From contig CALBZH010000718.1 in the NCBI GenBank assembly GCA_937889795.1, positions 1 to 13,400 of the forward strand: a stretch of DNA of 13,400 bases, read 5' to 3'. Under the pieces are notes generated by a model. It saw only the letters and a list, made by a program, of their open reading frames with translations, was not told the origin of the DNA and searched no databases. The stretch's first letter is position 1. Each line of letters begins with the position of its first letter. Source of the stretch: an uncultured Syntrophobacteraceae bacterium (GTDB lineage Bacteria > Desulfobacterota > Syntrophobacteria > Syntrophobacterales > Syntrophobacteraceae). Positions 7,826 through 13,400 of this stretch are shown one piece after another. A program made the translations under genes and the position numbers.

Positions 7826-8928
7826 CGGGCGCCTCCTTCCCGGACATCGAAGAGGTGGAGAGTGTCTTTCAAGCTCAGTGGATTGACTCCCTTGGGGCCG
7901 TCGCTCGGCAAGATGATGGTTTCGAGCCCCTTGTAGACGTCGGCCATCTTCATGCCGACCATGCGCTCGGCCCCCACCCCTTCCATGGCTTCGTTCTTGA
8001 GCTTGACACGCTCCGCTTCGGCCAGTCGCACCAGGAGATCCGCTTCCGCCGTCTTCTTTCTTACGTAGAGGTCTTTTTCGGCCAGCTTGCGCGTGACGTA
8101 TGCCTTGCCTTCCTCCAGTTTCACTGCGACCGTGACTTCGCCTTCCTGGACGATCCGCTTGAGAATCGCCTCCTCGACGGCCGCGCGCGCCTCTGCCTGG
8201 TTCTTGAAAACCAGCTGGTCCTTGAGCTTCTTCTCCTCGATGTTCTTCTGAATCTCGTCGCTGTACTTGAAGTAGCGGACCAGCACGGTCTCCACCTTCA
8301 ATCCCTTGGCGCTCAGCTCGGCATTCAGCATCGCCTGGGCCGCCTCGGCCCGTTTGACGCGGAGCACGCTGTTGTAGAACTCCTCGGTTGTCAGCTCACC
8401 CAGAGTCGCTTTCAAAATGGGCTCTGCCTTGGGAATGACGCCGTTGTCCTCGTGAAGGTTTCCCGGCCCGATGGTCGTGAACACCAAGTAGGGATCGACG
8501 ATGCGGTACATGATGGATACATCGACATCCACGAAGAACCCGTCAGATGTCTGGATGTGAGCCGCCTTTTCACGCCGGGCCGCGCGTGACGCGGTGTCGG
8601 GATAGTTGGTGAGCTCGAGGACCTGGACGCCTCGGGGAAGCATGTGCATCTGGTGGAGGCCGAAGGGCAGGATGAAATGGAGACCCGCCCCGTAGATCTC
8701 ATGCTGGACGCCTCGGTGGGGCCCGATTCGAATCACTTTGACCCCGTATTCGCCTGGCTGCACGTAGACAAAAAAGAGGTTGTAGAGGGCGATCACCAGG
8801 GCCAGAAGCACGACGACGACCCTGGCCTTGCCGGCCCAGGGAAAACGAGGAAGCGACAGGCGAAAGCCGGGGATCTTCAGAGGAAAGCCGATTTCTTTGT
8901 TTTGTTCTTGCTTTTGCTCCTCCATCAT
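7822..8928 (-). CDS. SPFH/band-7 membrane protein (HflK-like)
   Basis: The 368-residue protein has a short charged cytoplasmic tail, one transmembrane helix (about 36-55) and an SPFH domain (about 56-255) with VQPGEYGVKVIRIGP, YGAGLHFILPFGLH, DGFFVDVDVSIMYRI and ELTTEEFYNSVLRVKRAEAA. Residues about 240-315 are rich in K, E and A and should form the long coiled coil of the family. It probably assembles with the lipoprotein SPFH partner encoded next. It lacks the Gly/Pro-rich N-terminus of classical HflK, and no FtsH gene is near, so an HflKC role is not certain. The start is ATG 8928 or the adjacent ATG 8925, with AGGAG upstream; it overlaps the flippase stop by ATGA. Confidence 0.88.
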   Translation of the reverse strand: MMEEQKQEQNKEIGFPLKIPGFRLSLPRFPWAGKARVVVVLLALVIALYNLFFVYVQPGEYGVKVIRIGPHRGVQHEIYGAGLHFILPFGLHQMHMLPRGVQVLELTNYPDTASRAARREKAAHIQTSDGFFVDVDVSIMYRIVDPYLVFTTIGPGNLHEDNGVIPKAEPILKATLGELTTEEFYNSVLRVKRAEAAQAMLNAELSAKGLKVETVLVRYFKYSDEIQKNIEEKKLKDQLVFKNQAEARAAVEEAILKRIVQEGEVTVAVKLEEGKAYVTRKLAEKDLYVRKKTAEADLLVRLAEAERVKLKNEAMEGVGAERMVGMKMADVYKGLETIILPSDGPKGVNPLSLKDTLHLFDVREGGAR

Positions 8929-10424
8929 GACGCGTCTCCTTTCGTCGGGACCGACTGTCTGCGGGCATCCGTGTCAAAATAACCGATGCAATAGTAGGCC
9001 AGTCCAAACAGCACGGGAAGCAGCCAAATCGTCCAAGGCCGCTGGATCTTGAGATATCGCATCAGGGCGAAAACCACGTACGCCGCCGCGCCACCCCATA
9101 AGGTCTTGAGCCTCGAGGGACGGTACAGGTCGGGCAGCCCGCTTCCGAACAGCAGAAAATAAAGCGCCGTCGCGAGCAGCGTTGCGGTTGCGGCCCCATA
9201 ATAGCCGAAGGAGCGGACCAGATAGAGATTAATTGCGACATTGAAGGTCAAGACGTTCGTGACGAGTCTTCGCAGGGAGCTCTTCACGCCGAGGGCTTCG
9301 TAGAGCGGCTCCGACGCCATGACGGAGGAGCACAAAACAAGGCCCGGAAGCAGGATTTCGAAGAGCCTGAACGACAGCAGCTCCTCACCCTGTGTGGTGA
9401 AGAAGGCTCCGAGCAGTTCCGAGTAAAAGAGCAGAATGATCAGGGCGAAAAAGGAATGCGCGGAGAACAGCACGGTTGAGAGCTTCCGAAAGAGCTGCAT
9501 GGCCCGGTCGCAGCTCGCGTCTCCGATGGCCGCGCAGTACTTCTGGCGGAAGACGGGACGAAGGCTCAACGGGACAAGGAGGAACAACCGGGCCATGAAC
9601 GATGTCTCGGCGTAGACGCCCAGGTCCCCCGCCTGCAAGTAGATCCCCAGCACCACCAGATCGATGTAAAGAATCAGCTCAAACGCCTGATCCGAAAAGA
9701 CCAGGGGCTGGCATTCTTTCAGTGTCTGGCGGACTCTTGCGGTCCAGCCACGGGACACGCGCGGGAAAGGCATGCTGACTCGTCCGGCCGTCGAAAACAG
9801 GAGCACGAGCTCGGAGACGAGCACGCTCCCGACGAGGAGGGAGGGGGAGAAGGACAAGAAAGCGCCGATGGCCAGAGTCGCCAGGAAGGTCAATCGCTTT
9901 CCGGCTTCGAGCTTGGCCACCTCCTGGTGCTTTCCAAGCCCGTGAAGAGCAGCCAGCCTCAGTTTAGCTCCGTTCCGGATCGGGATGGCGGCTCCGATGA
10001 CGACATAGGATGCGACTTTTTCCTGGATGCGCGTGAGGGAGGTGTCGTAGGGAGCCGACAGGCAGCACAAAGCCGCGACGACCAGACCCACTAAGACTTG
10101 TGCCTGTACGGCATCCCCCCAGACAGCCGCGGTCCTTTCGGGCTGTCCCGGCAGAAGGGCGGTCTCCCGCTCGACCCAGCGGGAGATCCCGAAATCCGCG
10201 AGATAAGCGGCAAGGTGGAAGAAGGCGATGAGGTAGGAATAGACACCGAGCCCCGAAGCCCCGTATCGGCGCTCCACGAGAACCATGGCGGCGAGCTGGA
10301 CGGCCATTCCGAGGAAGCCTTCGCCGACCGTGGACGCCACCTCCCCTAAACCGACGGATGACAAGCGGTGCGATGGGCTCGATCCGAGCCTCGGGGCTGA
10401 GGATTTTCCGGCGGGTCGCTTCAT
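8925..10424 (-). CDS. polysaccharide flippase-like membrane protein (Wzx/MATE-type superfamily)
   Basis: The 499-residue protein is dominated by about 12-14 hydrophobic segments separated by short polar loops, beginning with GEGFLGMAVQLAAMVLVERRYG and YSYLIAFFHLAAYLADFGISRWVERE, a pattern typical of Wzx/polysaccharide-biosynthesis flippases. Such proteins move undecaprenol-linked oligosaccharides across the inner membrane. The substrate cannot be read from the sequence; its place ahead of lpxK suggests O-antigen, LPS or another envelope glycan. ATG 10424 has no clear Shine-Dalgarno sequence, and the first 25 or so residues are polar and low in complexity, so a later start is possible. It appears to be the first gene of the minus-strand unit, with a promoter about 70 bp upstream, and overlaps the next gene by 4 bp. 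Confidence 0.88.
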   Translation of the reverse strand: MKRPAGKSSAPRLGSSPSHRLSSVGLGEVASTVGEGFLGMAVQLAAMVLVERRYGASGLGVYSYLIAFFHLAAYLADFGISRWVERETALLPGQPERTAAVWGDAVQAQVLVGLVVAALCCLSAPYDTSLTRIQEKVASYVVIGAAIPIRNGAKLRLAALHGLGKHQEVAKLEAGKRLTFLATLAIGAFLSFSPSLLVGSVLVSELVLLFSTAGRVSMPFPRVSRGWTARVRQTLKECQPLVFSDQAFELILYIDLVVLGIYLQAGDLGVYAETSFMARLFLLVPLSLRPVFRQKYCAAIGDASCDRAMQLFRKLSTVLFSAHSFFALIILLFYSELLGAFFTTQGEELLSFRLFEILLPGLVLCSSVMASEPLYEALGVKSSLRRLVTNVLTFNVAINLYLVRSFGYYGAATATLLATALYFLLFGSGLPDLYRPSRLKTLWGGAAAYVVFALMRYLKIQRPWTIWLLPVLFGLAYYCIGYFDTDARRQSVPTKGDAS

Positions 10425-10450
10425 CCCGGGGGCAGTCCATCATCGAAGTG

Positions 10451-10464
10451 AGTCTCGTGAGACT
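10451..10464. promoter_or_regulatory. perfect palindrome in the flippase leader
   Basis: AGTCTC-GT-GAGACT is a perfect 6-bp inverted repeat with a 2-base centre. It lies downstream of the predicted promoter and 27 bp before the flippase ATG, a position that suits an operator acting as a roadblock. No known regulator motif is recognised. Confidence 0.3.
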
Positions 10465-10498
10465 AAATTGGAACGACCTCTGCTTGGTCTAATCGGTA

Positions 10499-10527
10499 TT
10501 AATAGAGCAGCTCCGCCGTCTCCTCAA
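10499..10527 (-). promoter_or_regulatory. sigma70-like promoter for the flippase-SPFH-lpxK unit
   Basis: On the minus strand TTGAGG (10522-10527, 4 of 6) is followed after exactly 17 bp by TATTAA (10499-10504, 4 of 6). The predicted start of transcription is near 10492, giving a leader of about 68 bases. The spacing is ideal but the hexamers are only fair. Confidence 0.45.
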
Positions 10528-10651
10528 CCGAAATCCGCCACAGCTTGAACCGTGTCCACCAGGATCGACCCGAAGACCGTGCAAGAGCTTCGCGGTAAGC
10601 ATGGATACGCTCTTGTTGGTCGTCCCTGAGCGATCGAGCCGGAAAGCGCTG

Positions 10652-11452
10652 TCACGCGTGCTCCGGTTCCTCGATGCCCGCAAGGCCCGTGCGATTCAGA
10701 ATCTCGCCGAATCGCTCCCCCTTTCGGTTGTGCTTCATGTAGTGCTCGATGCAGCGCTCAACAATTTTCAAGGCTTCCTCGGGGGTGTAGATCCTTCCCA
10801 GATCCCTGGCAAGCTGGGGGTGCCGTCCGAGCTTGCCCCCAACCAGGACCCGGTAGCCGCATTTCGCGGTGGAGATGGTATGGGACGGACACGCCTGGAT
10901 GCACTGACCGCACGCGACGCATTGCGCCAGGTCGAGGGTCGGACCGTTCGCCTCGGCGTCCAAGCGGATGGCGTCCTCGCGGCACGTTTCGACGCAGGCG
11001 CCGCACTGCGTGCAGGGCTCCTGAGAGAGTCCCGGGAGGCAGGCGCCGACCACGCCCAGATCGACGATCTGGGGTCGTGAGCAGCCGTTTGGGCAGTCGG
11101 AGATGGACACCCGAAATTCATGATGCAGCTTGAGGGGCCCCTCGACTCGGGCTTTAAGAAAAGCTCTGAGCTCCTTTGATTGGAGCAGGGCTTCGATCGC
11201 TGCAGCGAGCGGGCTGTCCTGAATCGCCCGGTTGGGGCATCCGCTTTCGCCAAAGCAGCGCTCGACCTGGAATCCCCGTACGTCGTCTTCCATGGAGCTC
11301 AAGTAGCGCTGCTGGGCGGCCAGGACGTGCTCAAGTCGGACCTTGGAAGCCCCTCGTTGCAGAGCCTCTTGCTCGACCTTCTTTCGGACACGTTTGCGCA
11401 GGAAAAAGGGGACCCGGGAGATCTTTTCTTCTGCCTCGTGTGTCCATTTCAT
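10652..11452 (-). CDS. PCP-reductase-like / siroheme sulfite-reductase-like 4Fe-4S protein with two ferredoxin clusters
   Basis: The frame is open to 11554, but AGGAG (11462-11466) sits 9 bases before ATG 11452, giving 266 residues; ATG 11458 is only 3 bases from it. Residues 1 to about 45 (KWTHEAEEKISRVPFFLRKR) match the small PCP-reductase domain. Then comes the cysteine pattern of siroheme nitrite/sulfite reductases: C66-x5-C72 (CFGESGC) and C120-x3-C124 (CPNGC). Residues 147-188 hold two complete ferredoxin motifs, CTQCGACVETC (C147, C150, C153, C157) and CVACGQCIQAC (C178, C181, C184, C188). The protein resembles only the C-terminal half of a sulfite reductase, near the AsrC/Fsr-like small group, so the substrate and even siroheme binding are unproven. 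It is probably a cytoplasmic electron-transfer or reductase protein of an anaerobe. It is divergent from the TIGR02757 gene. Confidence 0.85.
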   Translation of the reverse strand: MKWTHEAEEKISRVPFFLRKRVRKKVEQEALQRGASKVRLEHVLAAQQRYLSSMEDDVRGFQVERCFGESGCPNRAIQDSPLAAAIEALLQSKELRAFLKARVEGPLKLHHEFRVSISDCPNGCSRPQIVDLGVVGACLPGLSQEPCTQCGACVETCREDAIRLDAEANGPTLDLAQCVACGQCIQACPSHTISTAKCGYRVLVGGKLGRHPQLARDLGRIYTPEEALKIVERCIEHYMKHNRKGERFGEILNRTGLAGIEEPEHA

Positions 11453-11556
11453 TGTCATCCGCTCCTTCCCGTATTCGTTGCAGCCGCGCCGGAAGATCCC
11501 AGCCACGGCGTTCAAACCCACACGACAATGTGATAATGTAGTGATTGATAGCATGG

Positions 11557-11569
11557 CCGATGTGATCGG
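11557..11569. promoter_or_regulatory. short palindrome in the divergent intergenic region
   Basis: CCGAT-GTG-ATCGG is a perfect 5-bp inverted repeat with a 3-base centre, 105 bp upstream of the sulfite-reductase-like start. It may be an operator, but short palindromes of this size also arise by chance. Confidence 0.22.
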
Positions 11570-11577
11570 AAAATGGA

Positions 11578-11591
11578 TTGACCCAGATCAA
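11578..11591. promoter_or_regulatory. FNR/CRP-family-like site
   Basis: TTGAC-CCAG-ATCAA matches the FNR consensus TTGAT-N4-ATCAA at 9 of 10 specified bases. It lies between the divergent 4Fe-4S reductase-like and TIGR02757 genes. A minus-strand -10 candidate TATCAA (11545-11550) is about 37 bp away centre to centre, about 5 bp off the usual class II distance, so its target is uncertain. Confidence 0.35.
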
Positions 11592-11679
11592 GGTGGGCCT
11601 CTGCCCTCTGGATTCAGGGACAGACGCGCGGTTGAATCGTCGGCCCTTTTCAACCTTCTACACATGATTAGGGACACCC

Positions 11680-12492
11680 ATGGACGCTCCGTTCGGTCCA
11701 GAGATCTCCGTGCCCGTCACGTTCACTCGCGAATCTCTGGACGGGCTTTACAATCGATATAACCGAAGCCGGTTCATTCATCCCGATCCCCTGGAATATG
11801 TGTACCATTATCCGGAAGCCGAGGATCGTGAAGTGGTGGGTTTTATTGCGTCCGCGCTGGCCTACGGCCGGGTCGCGCAGATTCTCAAGAGCGTCCGAAG
11901 CATCCTCGACAAGCTGGGGCCTGCGCCGGCGAAGCGGATTCGACGAGCACGAGAGGGCACGTTTGCGCGTGATCTCAGCGGGTTCAAGCACCGCTTCACG
12001 ACGGGGGCGGATCTCTGCCGCCTCTTGGATGGCTTGAAGCGCGCCCTCAAGCGCCATGGGTCTCTCGAAGGCTGCTTTCTGTCTCGATTCGACCCCGCTT
12101 CGCCAACGGTACTGCCCGCACTCTGCGGATTCGCGGAGGAATTGGCTGACTGCGACTGCGCCACCGCGGGCATGCTGCTGCCATCCCCGGAACGGGGCAG
12201 TGCGTGCAAGCGGCTCAATCTCTTCTTGCGCTGGATGGTGCGCACGGACGACGTGGATCCGGGGGTGTGGAAGGGAGTCCCGGCCTCGAAGCTGATCGTT
12301 CCTCTGGATACCCACATGCATCGTCTCGCGAGGCAAATGGGCCTCACACAGCGCAGCCAGGCGGATATGCGGACCGCTCTCGAGATCACCGAACGGTTTC
12401 GCACGATCGCGCCCATGGACCCCGTCCGCTACGATTTCGCCCTGACACGGCTCGGAATTCGGCAGGCTCTAGACAGGGATGGGGTTTTATGA
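11680..12492 (+). CDS. TIGR02757 (DUF2400) family protein
   Basis: The 270-residue protein matches the TIGR02757/DUF2400 family in length and in its conserved C-terminal blocks: KRLNLFLRWMVRTDDVDPGVW (177-197, read as KRLNLFLRWMVR and DPGVW), LIVPLDTHMHRLARQMGL (205-222) and DPVRYDFALTRLGI (247-260). The biochemical role of the family is unknown to me. The LDTHMHR...GL segment resembles the catalytic-Asp region of HhH-GPD DNA glycosylases such as endonuclease III, so a DNA-repair-like role is an inference. No signal peptide or membrane helix is present. ATG 11680 has only a weak AGGGA 5 bases upstream. It faces the 4Fe-4S reductase-like gene across a 227-bp divergent gap and is followed by the redox pair 108 bp later. 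Confidence 0.87.
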   Translation: MDAPFGPEISVPVTFTRESLDGLYNRYNRSRFIHPDPLEYVYHYPEAEDREVVGFIASALAYGRVAQILKSVRSILDKLGPAPAKRIRRAREGTFARDLSGFKHRFTTGADLCRLLDGLKRALKRHGSLEGCFLSRFDPASPTVLPALCGFAEELADCDCATAGMLLPSPERGSACKRLNLFLRWMVRTDDVDPGVWKGVPASKLIVPLDTHMHRLARQMGLTQRSQADMRTALEITERFRTIAPMDPVRYDFALTRLGIRQALDRDGVL

Positions 12493-12600
12493 AAGACTAT
12501 GAAGGTCTTGGGCTATTGGCATTGCTCACTGATATCAATGGCATGATGCTCACCACCGATTACCGTGCGAGAACGTCGCGACAACTTGGAGGAGACGACC

Positions 12601-12858
12601 ATGGCCGAATGTGAGGTGAAATTGTTTGCCCTCAGCACTTGTAGTCATTGCCGGAGTACGAAAGATTTCCTCAACGAATGTGGCATTAGTTACGAGTGCG
12701 TGGATGTTGATAAGCTGGATGCGGATGAGAGAAAGAAAGTCCTGGAAGAAGTCAAGCAGTTGAACCCCAATTGCTCCTTCCCAACCATCGTCATTGGCGG
12801 CAAGATTATTGTCGGCTTCCGCGAGGATGAAATCAAGGAGGCTCTGAACATAAAATGA
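12601..12858 (+). CDS. glutaredoxin-like thiol-disulfide protein
   Basis: ATG 12601 is chosen because GGAGG lies 8 bases upstream; the frame extends to 12565. The 85-residue product has the thioredoxin-fold layout of small glutaredoxins: strand KLFALST, active site CSHC (14-17), a helix with STKDFLNECG, strand YECVDVD, the cis-proline segment SFPTIVIGG (59-67) and a C-terminal GFREDEIKEAL. The CxxC dithiol would be reduced and would reduce target proteins in the cytoplasm. The gene overlaps the ferredoxin:thioredoxin reductase gene by 4 bp (ATGA), so that enzyme is its likely electron donor in place of glutathione. GC is far lower than in the preceding gene. Confidence 0.9.
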   Translation: MAECEVKLFALSTCSHCRSTKDFLNECGISYECVDVDKLDADERKKVLEEVKQLNPNCSFPTIVIGGKIIVGFREDEIKEALNIK

Positions 12859-13196
12859 ACGTTGAGCAACTGTACGAAATGTTGAAAAAGGCTCAGGAGG
12901 CCAAGGGCTACTATTTCAATAAGGATAAGAAAAAGGTCTTTGAGCTTCTTGAAGGCTTGCTTGTCAACAAGGAGCGATACGGCTATATGTGCTGTCCGTG
13001 TCGCCTTGCTTCGGAGGACCGGGAGTGGGACAAGGATATCATTTGTCCCTGTGTCTATCGAGCACCCGACGTTGCGGAATACGGGAGCTGCTATTGTAAC
13101 CTTTACGTTTCCACGGAATGGAACGAAGGGAAGATCCCTTTCGTTTTCGTGCCGGAGCGAAGGCCGGTGGAAAAGACTCTGGGCAAGCTATTGTAA
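12855..13196 (+). CDS. ferredoxin:thioredoxin reductase, catalytic chain
   Basis: The 113-residue protein carries the catalytic-chain cysteine pattern: CPC (47-49), CPC (64-66) and CYC (79-81), which bind a 4Fe-4S cluster next to a redox-active disulfide. It takes single electrons from ferredoxin and reduces a thioredoxin-like partner. Plant-type chains have CPC-x16-CPC-x8-CHC; here the gaps are 14 and 12 and the His is Tyr80, which I associate with the non-photosynthetic anaerobic type that works without the variable chain. An extra Cys46 precedes the first motif. AAGGAGG lies 13 bases before the ATG, which overlaps the glutaredoxin stop. The pair is one translation unit. Local GC counted on two 60-base lines is about 41%. 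Confidence 0.93.
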   Translation: MNVEQLYEMLKKAQEAKGYYFNKDKKKVFELLEGLLVNKERYGYMCCPCRLASEDREWDKDIICPCVYRAPDVAEYGSCYCNLYVSTEWNEGKIPFVFVPERRPVEKTLGKLL

Positions 13197-13207
13197 GACG
13201 GACGGTT

Positions 13208-13231
13208 GAGCCCTTAATGGGCTTCGGGCTC
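13208..13231 (+). terminator. possible terminator after the reductase gene
   Basis: Alternative hairpins can form 12 bases after the stop: GAGCCC (13208-13213) with GGGCTC (13226-13231), or AGCCC with GGGCT (13219-13223). Only a short CGTTTG follows rather than a T-run, so termination may be partial. Confidence 0.35.
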
Positions 13232-13263
13232 GTTTGAGAGCGCAAAACACAAAGAGGTTGTGA

Positions 13264-13351
13264 ATGGGGGCCAAGGCAAAAAGGTTGTTTCACGTTTTGC
13301 TCGTGATGCTGACCGTCACGATACCGTTGTTGTGGGCCATGGAGGCTTGGA
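13264..13351 (+). CDS. start of an exported or membrane protein, cut by the contig end
   Basis: ATG 13264 has AAAGAGG about 6 bases upstream. Only 29 native codons remain. They encode a basic start (MGAKAKRLF) and a hydrophobic stretch (HVLLVMLTVTIPLLWAMEAW) that look like a signal peptide or a first membrane helix. The apparent continuation to a stop codon reads into sequencing adapter and is not real, so the protein cannot be identified. Confidence 0.6.
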
Positions 13352-13400
13352 AGATCGGAAGAGCGTCGTGTAGGGAAAGAGTGTAGATCTCGGTGGTCGC
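13352..13400. other. Illumina TruSeq universal adapter sequence (contamination)
   Basis: The last 49 bases begin AGATCGGAAGAGCGTCGTGT and continue as the reverse complement of the TruSeq universal (P5) adapter to the end of the window. This is vector-like library sequence, not genome. In the frame of the truncated gene it produces the well-known artefact peptide IGRASCRERV followed by a stop. Confidence 0.97.

Noticed and set aside
7304..8589. Long plus-strand open frames (7304-7936 and 7855-8589) opposite the SPFH genes
   Set aside because: They are antisense to two well-supported SPFH genes, show no recognisable domain, and arise from high-GC codon bias.
10489..10683. 64-codon minus-strand frame between the 4Fe-4S reductase-like gene and the flippase
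   Set aside because: It overlaps the end of the reductase-like gene, is Arg/Ser-rich without recognisable features, and covers the predicted promoter.
11453..11554. Longer start at 11554 for the 4Fe-4S reductase-like protein
   Set aside because: The extra 34 residues do not look like part of the family, and a good AGGAG sits before ATG 11452.
11668..12336. 222-codon minus-strand frame opposite the TIGR02757 gene
   Set aside because: The plus-strand product has clear family motifs; the antisense product is low in complexity and Arg-rich.
12489..12614. 41-codon frame starting with an ATGA overlap at the TIGR02757 stop
   Set aside because: It has no good ribosome binding site, no recognisable sequence and neutral third-position GC, and it runs into the glutaredoxin start; the overlap alone is not enough.
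13352..13387. Continuation of the last open frame to a stop codon
   Set aside because: These codons are sequencing adapter; the peptide IGRASCRERV is a known artefact.

Overview
The window looks like the end of a contig from an anaerobic Gram-negative bacterium, most likely a deltaproteobacterium (Desulfobacterota, Syntrophobacter-like). The lineage is an inference. The grounds are lipid A and LPS-core genes (LpxK, WaaF), an O2-sensitive redox inventory (a siroheme/4Fe-4S sulfite-reductase-like protein with two ferredoxin clusters, and a ferredoxin:thioredoxin reductase catalytic chain), a TIGR02757/DUF2400 protein, and overall high GC. The last 49 bases are not genomic: they match the Illumina TruSeq universal adapter in reverse complement, so the real sequence ends near 13351.

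Left part (1-2414, + strand). Bases 1-119 hold no gene I can support. A 531-residue protein (120-1715) appears to join an N-terminal SLOG/DprA-like Rossmann region to a C-terminal DUF2971-like region. It is followed by a secreted periplasmic protein of unknown role (1803-2414). A small hairpin separates this from the converging minus-strand cluster.

Central part (2442-10424, - strand, read right to left). A tightly packed envelope cluster begins with a polysaccharide flippase-like protein, then two SPFH/band-7 proteins (one membrane-anchored, one apparently a lipoprotein), then LpxK. Each of these four genes overlaps the next by 4 bp (ATGA). After 141 bp that contain a good sigma70-like promoter and a structured leader comes a second unit: RtcA (RNA 3'-phosphate cyclase), a FAU-1/DUF402-type RNA-binding or RNase protein, and WaaF (heptosyltransferase II). 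The last two again overlap by ATGA. RNA-end metabolism is thus physically coupled to LPS-core assembly, which is the most intriguing arrangement in the window.

Right part (10652-13351). A minus-strand gene encodes a compact protein with a PCP-reductase-like N-terminus, the Cys pattern of siroheme sulfite/nitrite reductases and two ferredoxin clusters. Its upstream region carries an FNR-like palindrome. Facing it on the + strand are a TIGR02757 protein (possibly related to HhH-GPD DNA-repair enzymes), then a glutaredoxin-like thiol protein overlapping (ATGA) a ferredoxin:thioredoxin reductase catalytic chain. These last two have clearly lower GC than their neighbours and probably pass electrons from ferredoxin to protein thiols. 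A signal-peptide-bearing gene begins at 13264 and is cut by the adapter.

I saw no tRNA, rRNA, CRISPR array, insertion sequence or attachment site. Function calls rest on motif recognition from memory, not on database searches.
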